DNA from: Sarcomyxa edulis
Taxonomy: Eukaryota > Basidiomycota > Agaricomycetes > Agaricales > Mycenaceae
DNA: 64,000 nt
Direction: 5' to 3'
Assembly (NCBI GenBank): GCA_009761415.1
Contig: QUOL01000001.1
Span: forward strand, 496,001-560,000
Below are positions 1 through 10,469 of the stretch, one piece after another (the stretch's first letter is position 1; the number at the start of each line of letters is the position of its first letter). The notes beneath the pieces were generated by a model, which saw only the letters and a program-made list of their open reading frames with translations, was not told the DNA's origin and searched no databases. A program made the translations under genes and the position numbers.

Positions 1-2992
1 GTATGTCATTCCAGCGCTACCATCGTCGCCCCAAACGCACTCAACTTACGAATCACGCGAAATGAAACCGTCGAAATTTCGCCGACTTTGTACGGTTACA
101 TGTGGGAGGTAGGTCAAGTTCACCGGAACCTGATGCAGTGCTCGGAGCTTTCACTGAACTGTATATGCTTCTAGGACATAAATCACAGGCACGGAGCTTG
201 TGTCAATCCTTCGATCCATACTAACTTCTTCTTGTTTCCTGTTCTCAGTGGAGACGGTGGCTTGTATGGTACGTGGCGCGTTCAGGAATTATAATCAATC
301 TTACTTACGATATACAGCTGAGTTATTGCAGAACAGGGCGTTCCAAGCTGTCATCCCTGGAACTCAGAATGCGTGTGTATATTTGGCCGTAAAGAGAATA
401 TCTTCTGACCTGTTCTGTCAGTCTCAATGCTTGGCAGCCTTTCAACGGAGCCCGATTGTCTGTGACCTCGAAGACTTCCAGCGTATCTGCAGCATTGCCC
501 AACAGTCTTGAAGTACAGATACCCAAAGTGGTCACCGGCCCAATCGGCTTCGAGAATGCCGGATATTGGGGTCAGATTTCTCATATATATATAATCCAAC
601 GTATCTTCTAATCCACCGTACAGGTATCAAAGTACAAGAAGGATGGACTTACAAGGGCTCCTTCTACGCCAAATCAGACTCCTTCACTGGAACCATTACC
701 GCGTCTCTGAAATCATCACGTGGCACTGTTTTCGCCACCAAGTCTATCACAGGTATTACCAAGACATGGAAGAAGTTCACCTTCGAATTCCAGCCCACTA
801 TTTCAGCTCCGACTAATGACAATGTATTCAACATCGCGTTGGACGGAGAGGCGGCTGCTGGGAAGACGATATACTTCGGTCTATTCTCTCTGTTCCCTCC
901 GACGTTCCGAGGAAGGGAGAATGGTATGCGGATTGACCTGGCGGAAGCATTGGCTGCTACTCAGCCCTCTATTTGGCGTTTTCCGGGTGGAAATAACCTG
1001 GAAGGCATGAGTTTCGACACACGATGGAAGTGGAATGAGACCATCGGACCGTGAGTCTTGGCTGCTGTATAGTACTCGTCTGCTCATATGATTCCGTACA
1101 GTCTCGAAAACAGGCCTGGCCGCGTTGGCGATTGGGGTGTGTAGTTCTGATCTTTGAACCTTACAACATACTAAGTCATCCTTCTCATCATAGGTTATTC
1201 TAACACGGATGGCCTGGTGGGTTCCGTAAACGATTTAATGACATTTTGTCATTCTGACTTACTTCATTATCAGGGTCTCTTGGAATATCTGAATTGGGCA
1301 GAAGACCTTGGAGCAGTCAGTATCTTGAGAATCTCGCCCTATGTTATATTAAGCAGATTCTTTAGGAGCCGATTCTTGGTGTCTGGGACGGAATCTCCAT
1401 AGGAAATTACTCTGGTTAGATCCTCCACAATCGCCGTGCCTTGATTGCACCGTTCTGATCTTCTCGTACAGACCTTGACACTTGGCCTATCGTTCCGGAG
1501 GAAGACCTCCAGCCCTACATCGACGACGTGCTCAATGAAATCGAGTTTATCACCGGCGATGCTTCCACGACTGAATATGGAAACTTACGATCCAGCTTCG
1601 GCCGCACTGAACCATATGCTCTCAAATATATCGAAATGTCAGTAGCCATACCTTTTTGAGTCTGAAGCTCGAGGCTGACTTATCCAATCACAGCGGAAAT
1701 GAAGACCAGGTAATTTTTATGTTGTCAATGCTAAGTAACAATCTGATCTCAACACAACTATCACAGTTTCAACCTGCTTCGTAAGCTATGCTCGTCATTT
1801 CAAAAGGCTAATTGAGCGCTAAAAGTCACTAAAGTTATGCAGGATACCGCTGGAAGGCGTTCGTATCCGCAATAGGCGCAAAATTCCCTCATCTTGAGTT
1901 TCTTGCAACCTCGTATCCTTCCCTCGCTCTTGATCCTCCATATCTCAAAAGTAAGCTCATGTATAGAGTTTTATGTATGCAAACTGACGGAAAGGGCCGT
2001 ATAGTTGATTACCACATGTACAACTCTCCGTCATGGTTCACGAATGGTGCCTTCATGTTCGATGATTATCCCCGAAATGGCACGAAATTTTTCGTGGGTG
2101 AATACGCCGGTAAGTAAGCAGTCGATCCCGGAACATCTCTTCAGCTCATCAATGTTACATCGATTATGACCAGTCACCTCCACCAATGACAGTAATGCCC
2201 TTGGGGATATCCCAAGCGGCCGCTTGGCATACCCGACTCTCGAAGGAGCGGTGGCCGAGGCAGCCTTCATGACCGGGATGAACGAAACTCTGATGTAGTT
2301 TTCGCATCGGCCTGTGGGTCTGTCTCCTCAAACGTGATTGCTCGTCTCACCGACGCCGTGTTGCTACTTTTAGACGCGCCCTCATTGCAAAACATCAACA
2401 ATTTTCAATGGACTCCAGACGTCATAACGTATGACGCAAGTCGTATTGTCAAATCTACTTCTTACTACGTTCAGCAGGTCCGCATGAGTAATTTTATTGT
2501 CATTTCAGGATGTTTCACTGACTTTCTGTCATTACAGATGTTCAGCGTGAACCGAGGTACACACATCCTCGCCACATCACCACCGTCCACAAATGATTCG
2601 CAACCACTATTCTGGGTTGCGAGTCACAACAATCTCACCGGAAATGTCTTCTTGAAGGTGTGTAGGGTATCCTTTTCATGTGTGGTGGATGCTCGGAAGC
2701 TTTGGCTGATTTTTTTACAAATAAGGTCGCGAACACGGGCTTGGCAGATCTAGTCGCAAATATATTCTTGGACTTTCCTACTACTGGATTTGGAACAGCG
2801 ACGTCCATCGGCACTCCTGCTCTCACTTCGATTTCGGGAGTCGTCAGCGTATCGAACACGCTCGACGAGCCTAGCCTCATTACCCCGGTCGCGTCGAGCT
2901 TCGCGATACCCGAAGCTGGCAAGTTCAATTATACGTTCCCTGCGACTAGCGTCACTGTGATTTCTCTGCTGAACCCTGATTTGAGCGACTAA
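1..2992 (+). CDS. alpha-L-arabinofuranosidase, GH51 (5' partial, frameshifted)
   Basis: This secreted-type glycoside hydrolase releases terminal arabinofuranose from arabinoxylan and arabinan. The window opens inside the coding sequence, so the start and signal peptide are missing. Splicing the exons by eye (1-108, 175-188, 249-268, 318-372, 422-570, 624-1050, 1102-1136, 1194-1216 and more) gives the family hallmarks. These are SPTLYGYMWEDINHSGDGGL, RFPGGNNLEG, the acid/base region IEIGNEDQ, the nucleophile region FFVGEYAV and the C-terminal beta domain ending NPDLSD. Exon 3 has only 20 nt, and the intron before it (189-248) appears to begin with GC. One defect stands out near 2277. The conserved stretch FMTG..ERNSDVVFA is broken because one base is missing (GGGATGAACG), and the frame then runs into TAG at about 2296. 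Everything downstream is conserved again. It is therefore either a recently inactivated gene or a sequence error. Confidence 0.88.
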
Positions 2993-3848
2993 AGTATGGA
3001 GGCGTCGCTAAACGAGTTTTGGGTGCATACTGTCGTGGGGCTGATCATGAGGAACGACGCAATTTTTGTGCTAGTACTAGCAGTGACGTCGATTAGATAG
3101 ACCGTTTCTATTGCAAATTCTATCTATACGGCAGTACGTTACTCGTCGTTCAACCCTTGATCACGATCGTGATGGTCCATTGCCTCCACACAACCTCCAT
3201 CGGTGGCACACGCTTCGATTTCTTTCGTCCTGCTGCAAATATATTTTCTCTGATTTCTCGATGCAATTCAAGGAGTCGGTTTAGCGCTGGCCTCACTCAG
3301 CGAATGACACTACAATATTACGAGCGGTCTCTAATATCTCGGTGTTTCGAGTCGACTTTTAGAGTTGAACTTACTCAGCCACACAGTACACGATCCAATG
3401 ATAGTCGTCCCATGGCCATCGCATAGTACTATCTACCAGGTGTACACATGCAGGTAACTCAAATGATCAGCGTTTAGTCCGGCCAAACGTGGATAGCCTC
3501 GGACATCGTGTCAGGATGTAGTCTAGTATGGCGTAGATGCACGAAACTTACTTCGTAAAACTATACTCAACATTCGAACGTCATCATGCGTGCCAGGGGA
3601 TAGATCTGTCTTCCTACCATACCACGCGGGAGAAGTGCGGTTCTTTGCCTACGGGCGCCGAGGATTAGGAGAAGGGTAGCCGCACCAGGTGATGCAATAG
3701 CGTAAAGCTGGCAAAAAGAGCAAGACGTTTCAATACATAGGTCCATCCGGATGGAAAATCCACGGGCTTCGTATATACGCACAAAAGCATAAATAGAGAG
3801 GCTCATGAGGTTTGTTTTCTAACTCGGAAAGCCGCCAAGTTTCCAACG
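2993..3848. other. intergenic region, no gene recognised
   Basis: About 850 bases lie between the GH51 stop and the SGNH-protein start. The open frames here are short and show no conserved motif. An AT-rich TATA-like string (cataaatagagagg, about 3788-3801) lies about 50 bases before the ATG at 3849 and could serve that gene. Confidence 0.5.
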
Positions 3849-5151
3849 ATGCTCCAGTTGTTCTTCATCCTCAGTGCCTCCATTTGCGCTATTTCTGCGA
3901 CTGTTCTGCCCCGGCAAAGTGCCGTTCATCTGGCGGTCAGTCCTAATTGTGGATCGCTGTCGAGTGGCACTCCTGCAGACGTCAACGCAGGGTTAAAGCC
4001 CCTCAGCTCGTACAAGACTATTGTCTCATTTGGGGTACGCCATGCGCTTCTTTCTGATCATTTGTAGTGCTTGAGTTGATGGGTTCTTGCCTTGTATAGG
4101 AAGCGTATTCGAATGCTGGTGTCAGTGATGGCTCCACGCCTCCGCCCGCAGTTCTCTCGCCTCCGGACCCACTCGCCGGAGGTCGTTTGAGTAACGGTCC
4201 AGTCTGGGTTGAGAGTCTGGCAAGCCTTACCGGTGCGACGCTCAAGGACTATGCGGTATGTATTCCACATAAGCGATGTCATGTTTTGAGAAAGCAATTG
4301 TCTTACCTAATGTGAAGATGATTGGCGCGGTGACGGACGAGACGCAGTACCCGGGCAGAAACAGCTCTGCTCGAGATCTGCAAGGACAACGTATGTGAAA
4401 GAAGGAAACCCTTTTGCTGAAGGCCGAGCTGATCTGGCTCTTTCTTTGCAGTTAGCTTATACACAGATCAACTCGAATTGAGTCATTTGGATCAAGATAC
4501 GACACTCTACACTATTTTCTTTGGGATTGAGTAAGTCCATATGTATGTCCAAGATTTAACGGAGATACTTACGGAGTTGACAGAGACTTTGTGGTCTCGG
4601 AAAGTATGTTCATTCCACTCTTGCGCGTATCAATTGATACTGATAAACGATGTGTGTGTGGTCAGTCTATGACGATAGCATGGAGTCCTGCGCTGAAGCT
4701 ATCATATACGACATCCTCGAATTGACGTCGTCTCCTGTATTCGCTCGTAACATCCTGGTCCTTGATAATTACGGACGAGGAACAACGACGACCGCCGGGG
4801 AGTCATACAAGAAGGAAGTGTTCAGTGGCTTGAATGCCGTCCGCAATGCGTACGGTATAAATGTCGGTTTCGTCGACTTCAAGACCATTTGGGATGGTGT
4901 ATTGAATGGGTCACCTGGTTACGAGGCCTTTGGATACACCAGTATTGGGCCTTGCGTCGAAAACACGACGACGCTAGCAGGAGCCTGTGATGATCCAGAC
5001 CATGCTTTTTATTGGCTACCAGGGTGAGTACAAGCTGTGAGCCAAAAATTGCACCAGAACTGATATATTGTTCAGTGAGCCAACTAAAGTGACACACGAC
5101 ATTATGGCGACCTACGTGGACGAAGTTTTGACACAATGCACGAGTTCATGA
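3849..5151 (+). CDS. secreted SGNH/GDSL hydrolase-like protein (CE16-like), probably catalytically degenerate
   Basis: The N-terminus (MLQLFFILSASICAISA) is a clear signal peptide. The spliced product resembles fungal carbohydrate-esterase-16-type GDSL proteins: a block I region after VSFG, then GGRLSNGPVWVESLASL, DYAMIGAVTDET, TLYTIFFGIEDF, NILVLDNYGRG, VGFVDFKTIWDG and a C-terminal DPDHAFYWLPGEPTK segment. Five short introns (for example 4034-4100) join in frame, and the stop is TGA at 5149-5151. The catalytic blocks are unusual. Block I reads GEAYSN where GDSYT is expected, so the serine is Ala. Block III reads GIED rather than GxND. The C-terminal block reads GEPT where a His-Pro is expected. 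The fold and secretion look intact, but esterase activity is doubtful. The family assignment is from memory of conserved blocks. Confidence 0.75.
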
Positions 5152-5594
5152 AGATTGATACTGCCATGATGATTAACGATAACGAGATATTCCTTGTACG
5201 ATTTGCTTACCGGTTGTAACTGGAAACATGGATGGGTAATAGCTGTAATAAAAATTCAAACGGCTGAACTACTTTGCGGTTGGAAGTACGTCGGAGTCCA
5301 AGCCTGGGATACACTCGGAACGGAGGAATGTGAGAGATCCACCGTAAAAAGTCCGTGAACCGTCAGATGTCGAGAACTTGAAGAAGAGGTTATGCAGGAA
5401 AGTCTTCCTTGTGCCTGCCACGGATCATCATGTCTGGATGCCAGCAGATGCCAGCCTAGCCGCCGTCTGAGAGAAATCCGAGTGAAAGACCCGCCGGATG
5501 ATCGGAGTTTGCGATTGTGATTTCTTGACGGCCCAACAACGCGTCCACAACGTGACTGTGACTTTGCAACGCCCGTGACTCGGAAATCTCTTTC
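5152..5594. other. intergenic region upstream of ASK1
   Basis: About 440 bases without a recognisable gene. It presumably contains the 3' region of the SGNH-like gene and the promoter of ASK1. No RNA gene or repeat was seen. Confidence 0.5.
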
Positions 5595-7636
5595 ATGTCT
5601 TCACCTCCTCATCCTCGCAGACCAATTCCCCCAAACCCACCAAGATGGCAGCCAAACCCGGACCCAGCATCAATAAATGTTCCTGGATTGGACACGACCG
5701 CACCAGTACTTGACCAGATCGAGCAGATGGATCAGCTCATTACGATCAAATTACAGGTTCGATCATACTATCTTGTCCTTTCTGTCGGATGTCTGACACA
5801 ACATGGCTGATCATGTAGAATATTGACGAAAACTTTTCCAAAATTCACAACGTCTTGGCCAACAAGCTTTTACCTGCAGTGAAGCGCTATGCTGTGGGAA
5901 CGGAGCCCGTTAGAGAAGCAGCCAAAGTGAGTAGCTGTCCTTCGTCTGACTCCTTACGCGTCACGCTCATTCTAATCGCGCAGTTTTGGACATCCTTCTA
6001 CGAGCAAGCTGCTCAAATTCGTATACCGACCTACGATGATTATTCGTCTATAAACGAGCACCAATCTCAAGCAGAGCACGAAGAAGAACAGGGCACTGCG
6101 ACTCAAGAGACCGAGTCTCCCGCTTCGACTTCTGACTCGCAGCCATACGAATCCAGTATGGCCTCTACCGAGAGTTCGTTCATGCCCGGTCAAGCAGCAT
6201 ACGCATCCACACCTGCGACGCGCAACCGCATAGCTCAAGCTCGTGACAGTTTTGGAAGTGAAGGATCTGATGATCCGTCTTGGACAGCTTCTATGGAATC
6301 ACCTCTTGTTAGGCTCGACAGACAGATCCAGAATTTTACGCGCGATGATAGCCAGCATCCCTTGCCTACTCCTTCATTGAGACACGAGGAGCCACAGGCA
6401 GAGCTTGTCACGCAACCTCGCGTTGACAAGGGCAAAGCAAAAGAGACACCCCAGCCTCTCCTACAAAATGTACTACGTCACACCCTCTATTCCGTCAACG
6501 ACATGTCACCTCCCGATGCAGGACCTAGTCACGTCTCCCCGCTCAAATTCAGGATCAAGCCCAAAACCCCAGTCGTCCCAAAAACTCTCAATCCATATCT
6601 TCCTCCGAATACCAAACCAACAGAATGGACTGGACTGGTCGATCTATCTGATCCATCTTTCTCTACACCGCAACGTTATGTTAGACCCTCTGCTCGGCGT
6701 AAACCAAGTACTCCCGTGGCTTCGGAGGAAGACTCTTTCGAGGGTCTCCCCGCGGGCATGTCTCCTCCAGTGATGATGTCTCCTGCACGTCCACCCCGTT
6801 CGTCTGCAGAGCTCGGTCTGCTGAAATTAGGGAAAACACCTACCAAAGAGGCCGCGGCTCGTATCACGCGAGATCTAGTGAGCGACATACAAACACAGCG
6901 ACAAGGCGGTGGCGGAGGGAGCCGACAGCCACTATACGGCTACACACATGGACATAGCGGTGTCGAGTCGAGTATGAGCACCGTACCCACCCCACCGTCC
7001 TTGTCGCGATACGGCCCCGGGGTTGACAGCAGTGACAGCATGGGCATGGACTCGAGTCTTGAGAGTATGATGCAACGCGTAGGATTAAAACCTCCTTCCA
7101 CTGCGGTGTACCAGCCAGAGCCCCAAGCTGCCCCTGCTACGCCTGTGCAGAATCAATATCTGGACGATGACTCTTTTTCGTCGGACTCTCTTGATGAGAT
7201 CCATAATACGGCTCATCCGTCCTCTGCGTTCCTCATGGCATCGCAAGGTCGTCCTCGAGGCGAAGACGATGACGATGACGACTCGTTCGGCTCATCGAAC
7301 CGCTCCGGCGACTCTCTCGATGAAGAAGATGCTGCTATGGGATTAGTCCCTGTCCATCCATTCGCAACCAGCATAGAAGATAATGGATTCGACGACACGT
7401 TTGACGAAGATGAAGACGATGGATTCAACGATAATATCGAAGATCTGATGCCGGGGGACACAGAGACGTTGTTTGGTGTTCCTCCTCAACAGCGGATAAT
7501 GATGGAGCAGGCGCGGTATAGGGGAGACCAGCTGAGGATATTGGGTGATGATCCTTCCCAGGATACCCGAATGATTGGGGAACAAATCGATAGAGTAGAA
7601 GAGACACCTACGCCTTGGGGAGGGCCACGTAATTGA
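5595..7636 (+). CDS. ASK1: DASH complex subunit Ask1
   Basis: Ask1 is part of the fungal DASH/Dam1 ring that couples kinetochores to spindle microtubules. Three exons (5595-5756, 5819-5926, 5984-7636) give about 640 residues. The N-terminal about 110 residues carry the Ask1 domain: QIEQMDQLITIKLQ, NIDENFSKIHNVLANKLLPA, VKRYAVGTEPVREAAKFW, TSFYEQAAQIR. The remaining about 500 residues are low-complexity. They are rich in Ser, Pro, Asp and Glu, with many SP/TP dipeptides typical of Cdk-phosphorylated spindle proteins, and have an acidic C-terminal third. The protein is longer than budding yeast Ask1, which is usual for filamentous fungi. The junction KLQ/NID is supported by gt..ag borders and an unbroken domain. 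DASH is absent from animals and plants, so this gene alone points to a fungus. Confidence 0.93.
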
Positions 7637-7741
7637 ATACTATTCCTGTGGATGTTTTGCACTAAACTATTGAGGACTGTCTGTTCTAAAATCTCCTTTG
7701 TGCCACGGTGCAAAAATGAGGTCAAGCACTATACTGAGTGC

Positions 7742-7748
7742 AAAAAAA
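7742..7748 (-). terminator. RNA polymerase III terminator of tRNA-Asp
   Basis: A run of seven A on the plus strand is TTTTTTT on the minus strand, 20 bases past the 3' end of the tRNA. This is the standard Pol III stop signal. Confidence 0.75.
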
Positions 7749-7768
7749 GATATATTTGTCTACCCTGA

Positions 7769-7863
7769 CTCTCTGTCTGGGAATCGAACCCAGCTTTCGC
7801 GCGGACAACCGACATCAATCGCGTAATGACAGGCGCGTGTACTAACCGATATACGAACAGAGA
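7769..7863 (-). tRNA. tRNA-Asp (GUC) with a 23-nt intron
   Basis: Read on the minus strand, this folds into a complete cloverleaf. The seven-pair acceptor stem (TCTCTGT with ACAGAGA) is perfect and the discriminator base is G. The D-arm is GTAT/GTAC, the anticodon stem CGCGC/GCGCG, and the T-arm CTGGG-TTCGATT-CCCAG with a B box GGTTCGATTCC. The anticodon is GTC (plus-strand 7828-7830). A 23-nt intron (7804-7826) sits one base 3' of the anticodon, between positions 37 and 38, the canonical place for nuclear tRNA introns. The tRNA is transcribed away from the DUS2 gene, whose start is 132 bases upstream. Confidence 0.95.
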
Positions 7864-7995
7864 TGTTGAAATGTCACCAGGAGGTATACATGGCCTGCAC
7901 CCATCTTCTGCAAGAATATCGTTGTCCAGCCACAGCTATTTTCCTCAATGCTCCGGCTTGGAATTGGACGGTCTACTGCAACCTGGACCACCAAA

Positions 7996-9585
7996 ATGTC
8001 AAGGCGCCCTCATTCATCTACCCCTCCTCAATCCCCCAGAGCTACGAAACGTGCCCGGATAGACCACCTAACCTCTGAAGACTTCAAGAATGGTGTCTTC
8101 CTCGCACCAATGGTCCGATCGGGGGCTCGTGCGTACATTTCGAATATTATCTCTAATGCATGCCACTCATTCTAAACACTAGTTCCTACCCGTCTTTTCG
8201 CACTCAAATACGGCGCGAAACTAGTATGGGGTCCAGAGATGGTAGATAAAGCTATCCTGCACGCCGAACGAGCAGTCGATCGTGAGTGTTCATTACTCCA
8301 ATAATTATCGAGATAATGCCAATATCCTCAAAAAACTAGCTATAACCGGCGTAGTCTCCTACAATGGAAAATCAAGAGCCATGTTCACGACCCACCCCAT
8401 CGAGAAACCCTACTTCATCTACCAAATCGGTTCTTCTGACCCAGACCTAGCGGTACAAGCTGCGAAAGTAGTCATGCAGGACGTCTCTGGTTTCGACCTC
8501 AACTGCGGTTGTCCGAAACCATTCTCGACCCACTCCGGTATGGGAGCGGCTCTTCTAACGAACCCTGACCTGCTATGTTCCATCTTAACCGCCCTGCGAC
8601 GGGAGATGCCACCAGAAATCACGATTTCGGCGAAGATTCGATTGTTGCCTTCTCAAGAGGATACTTTGAAGCTTGTGGAGCGAATAGTGAATACTGGGAT
8701 AAGTGCATTGACGGTGCATTGTAGAACCAGATCTATGCGAGACAAAGACAAGGCGTTGATCGATCGATTGAAGGAGATTGTGAATTTTGTGGAGGGTATG
8801 GGGAAGGGTGTTGCTGTTATTGAGAATGGGGATTGCGATAATGTGCAAGATGCACTCCGGATACGTGAGGTAACTGGTAAGTCTTCTTCGTTATTTCGTT
8901 TCGCCAGATATTCGGGAACTCATTCTCGACTACAAAGGTGCACACTCGGTCATGATTGCAAGGGCCGCCGAATCAAATCCGTCATGTTTCTCCTCAACTC
9001 CCCTCACCGACTTGGAGAAAACCTTCGTTCCTGCATACCTCCGTCTCGTGCGTACTTCCTTCTTTTCAAATGATCGCGATCTCACTTATGATTCTTTCTA
9101 CTCCCCAGGGAAAATATCTCGATAACCACTGGGCGCTCACGAAATTCTGTGTCAACCAATTCAAAGGTCCGCACGTAAATGTGAGCAAAGCGGAAAACAA
9201 AGCTATGAAGGGCGTCATCGCATACGCGAAGGGTTACGATGCTGTAGAGAGTATTGCTGGGCCTTGGACAGGCGAAGAAGAGTTCCGCGAGATCGAGAAG
9301 GCGCTTGAAGCACGGGGTCCACGGCATCGTGCAATTGAATCTGTAGGTGTAGAGGCGTCCGCGTCAGTGCCGACGCCGAAGGACGACGAGGTGATGTCGG
9401 TGGTCTCGTCGGACGAACCATCGCCGTTCGTGACACCTCCTGGAACTCAAAATCCTGAGCCTCCAAGTTCTGCTGCTCCGTTGTTACCGAGTAATGGGCG
9501 GATAGGTGGTGTTCCCTCTTTGATTCTTGGGCATGATGCAGATACGCCGACGCCTGGTGGGGGTGTCCCTATGCCGGTAATATAG
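7996..9585 (+). CDS. DUS2: tRNA-dihydrouridine(20) synthase (Dus2)
   Basis: Dus2 is a flavoenzyme that reduces uridine 20 in the D-loop of cytoplasmic tRNAs. The FMN-binding TIM barrel is recognisable: NGVFLAPMVRSGALPTRLFA, YGAKLVWGPEMVDKAI, FIYQIGSSDPDLAVQAA, the catalytic-cysteine motif FDLNCGCPKPFSTHSGMGAA, EITISAKIRLL, LTVHCRTRSMRDKDKA, ENGDC and HSVMIARAAESNPSCF. The ATG at 7996 is preferred because it has an A-rich context and gives a short basic leader; an in-frame ATG at 7948 is possible. Four introns interrupt the gene. The last about 90 residues are a Ser/Pro-rich tail with no double-stranded RNA-binding domain, unlike animal DUS2. It lies divergent to a tRNA-Asp gene, a fitting but possibly accidental neighbour. 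Confidence 0.92.
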
Positions 9586-9805
9586 AGCAGAGGATATAGT
9601 ACATTGTAATTTTGATTTATTGCGTACACATTCGAGTATTATCAGTTGTAATATCAAGCTTTCTTGCGTTTCTGAGTTTTGAGGAATGGAACTCTCGCAA
9701 AGACTCGAGCTAGCTTCGACCGATACAATTCAAGTTATATTATGCATTGCATTCGTGTGGAATACCAGATATCAGATGAGAAGAAAAAAATGCCGCAACA
9801 CCAAA

Positions 9806-10258
9806 TCATTTCTGGTACTGGAAGACATTTCGGAGTACTGCATAACGAAATTAGAATAACACAACCAGACACCTTCAGAAAGCACTCACATCCAGCCTTG
9901 GTCGCCAATCGGTTGATCGAATCGTCGCTCTCTCCCTGGGATCGGACCTGTCCGCACAGAGCGAATGTCGTCGAAGTGTTCAAAGCCCGACCATCGGCGT
10001 CAACGTCAACGATGCTGATCTGCACCGAAGCGTGGTCTTTTGAGGTGATGAGACGACCTTTGAAAACGGAGAAACTGCGTCAACTGGCTGGATCTTTTTT
10101 TTTGTCGCTTTCGCGGGGTCGGCTCTTTTTTCACAACATACCTGTGGCCGCACACTTGCGAGGAACGTAGAGATCGACGAGTACACCCTGAAATAATTCT
10201 AAGCTCTGGATTGCCTGGTTTCTCGTACAGCAGAGAAACGTACCTGATCGTTTTCCAT
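9806..10258 (-). CDS. RPS21: 40S ribosomal protein eS21
   Basis: This is the small-subunit ribosomal protein S21e. Four exons on the minus strand (10244-10258, 10142-10187, 9890-10057, 9806-9837) join to an 86-residue product. It begins [20 protein letters not shown] and continues [35 protein letters not shown] and [17 protein letters not shown]. Length and motifs match the family (about 83-87 residues). The first coding exon is only 15 nt (MENDQ) and the last 32 nt. It shares orientation with mccA upstream (about 210-bp gap, which must contain its promoter) and converges with DUS2. Confidence 0.93.
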
Positions 10259-10469
10259 TGCGACGTATGAGATTCGAAAATGGGAGGATGCGTGGGAGGA
10301 TTAAAAAACTAGCCAGTTGTTTGGTGTCGCTTCTTATAACCGTAAGTGGCGGTGCAGCCTCCATCATGGGCGTGCGTTCGACGTTGGGTGTAGCTTAGCT
10401 ATGATACAAGGTTGGAGGTTGATACAAGGTACTGAGACTGTAGCTAACTATAATACTGCGTTGATACAC

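Noticed and set aside
10055..10140. T-rich stretch as a Pol III terminator or small RNA
   Set aside because: It lies inside an RPS21 intron and is preceded by no tRNA-like structure.
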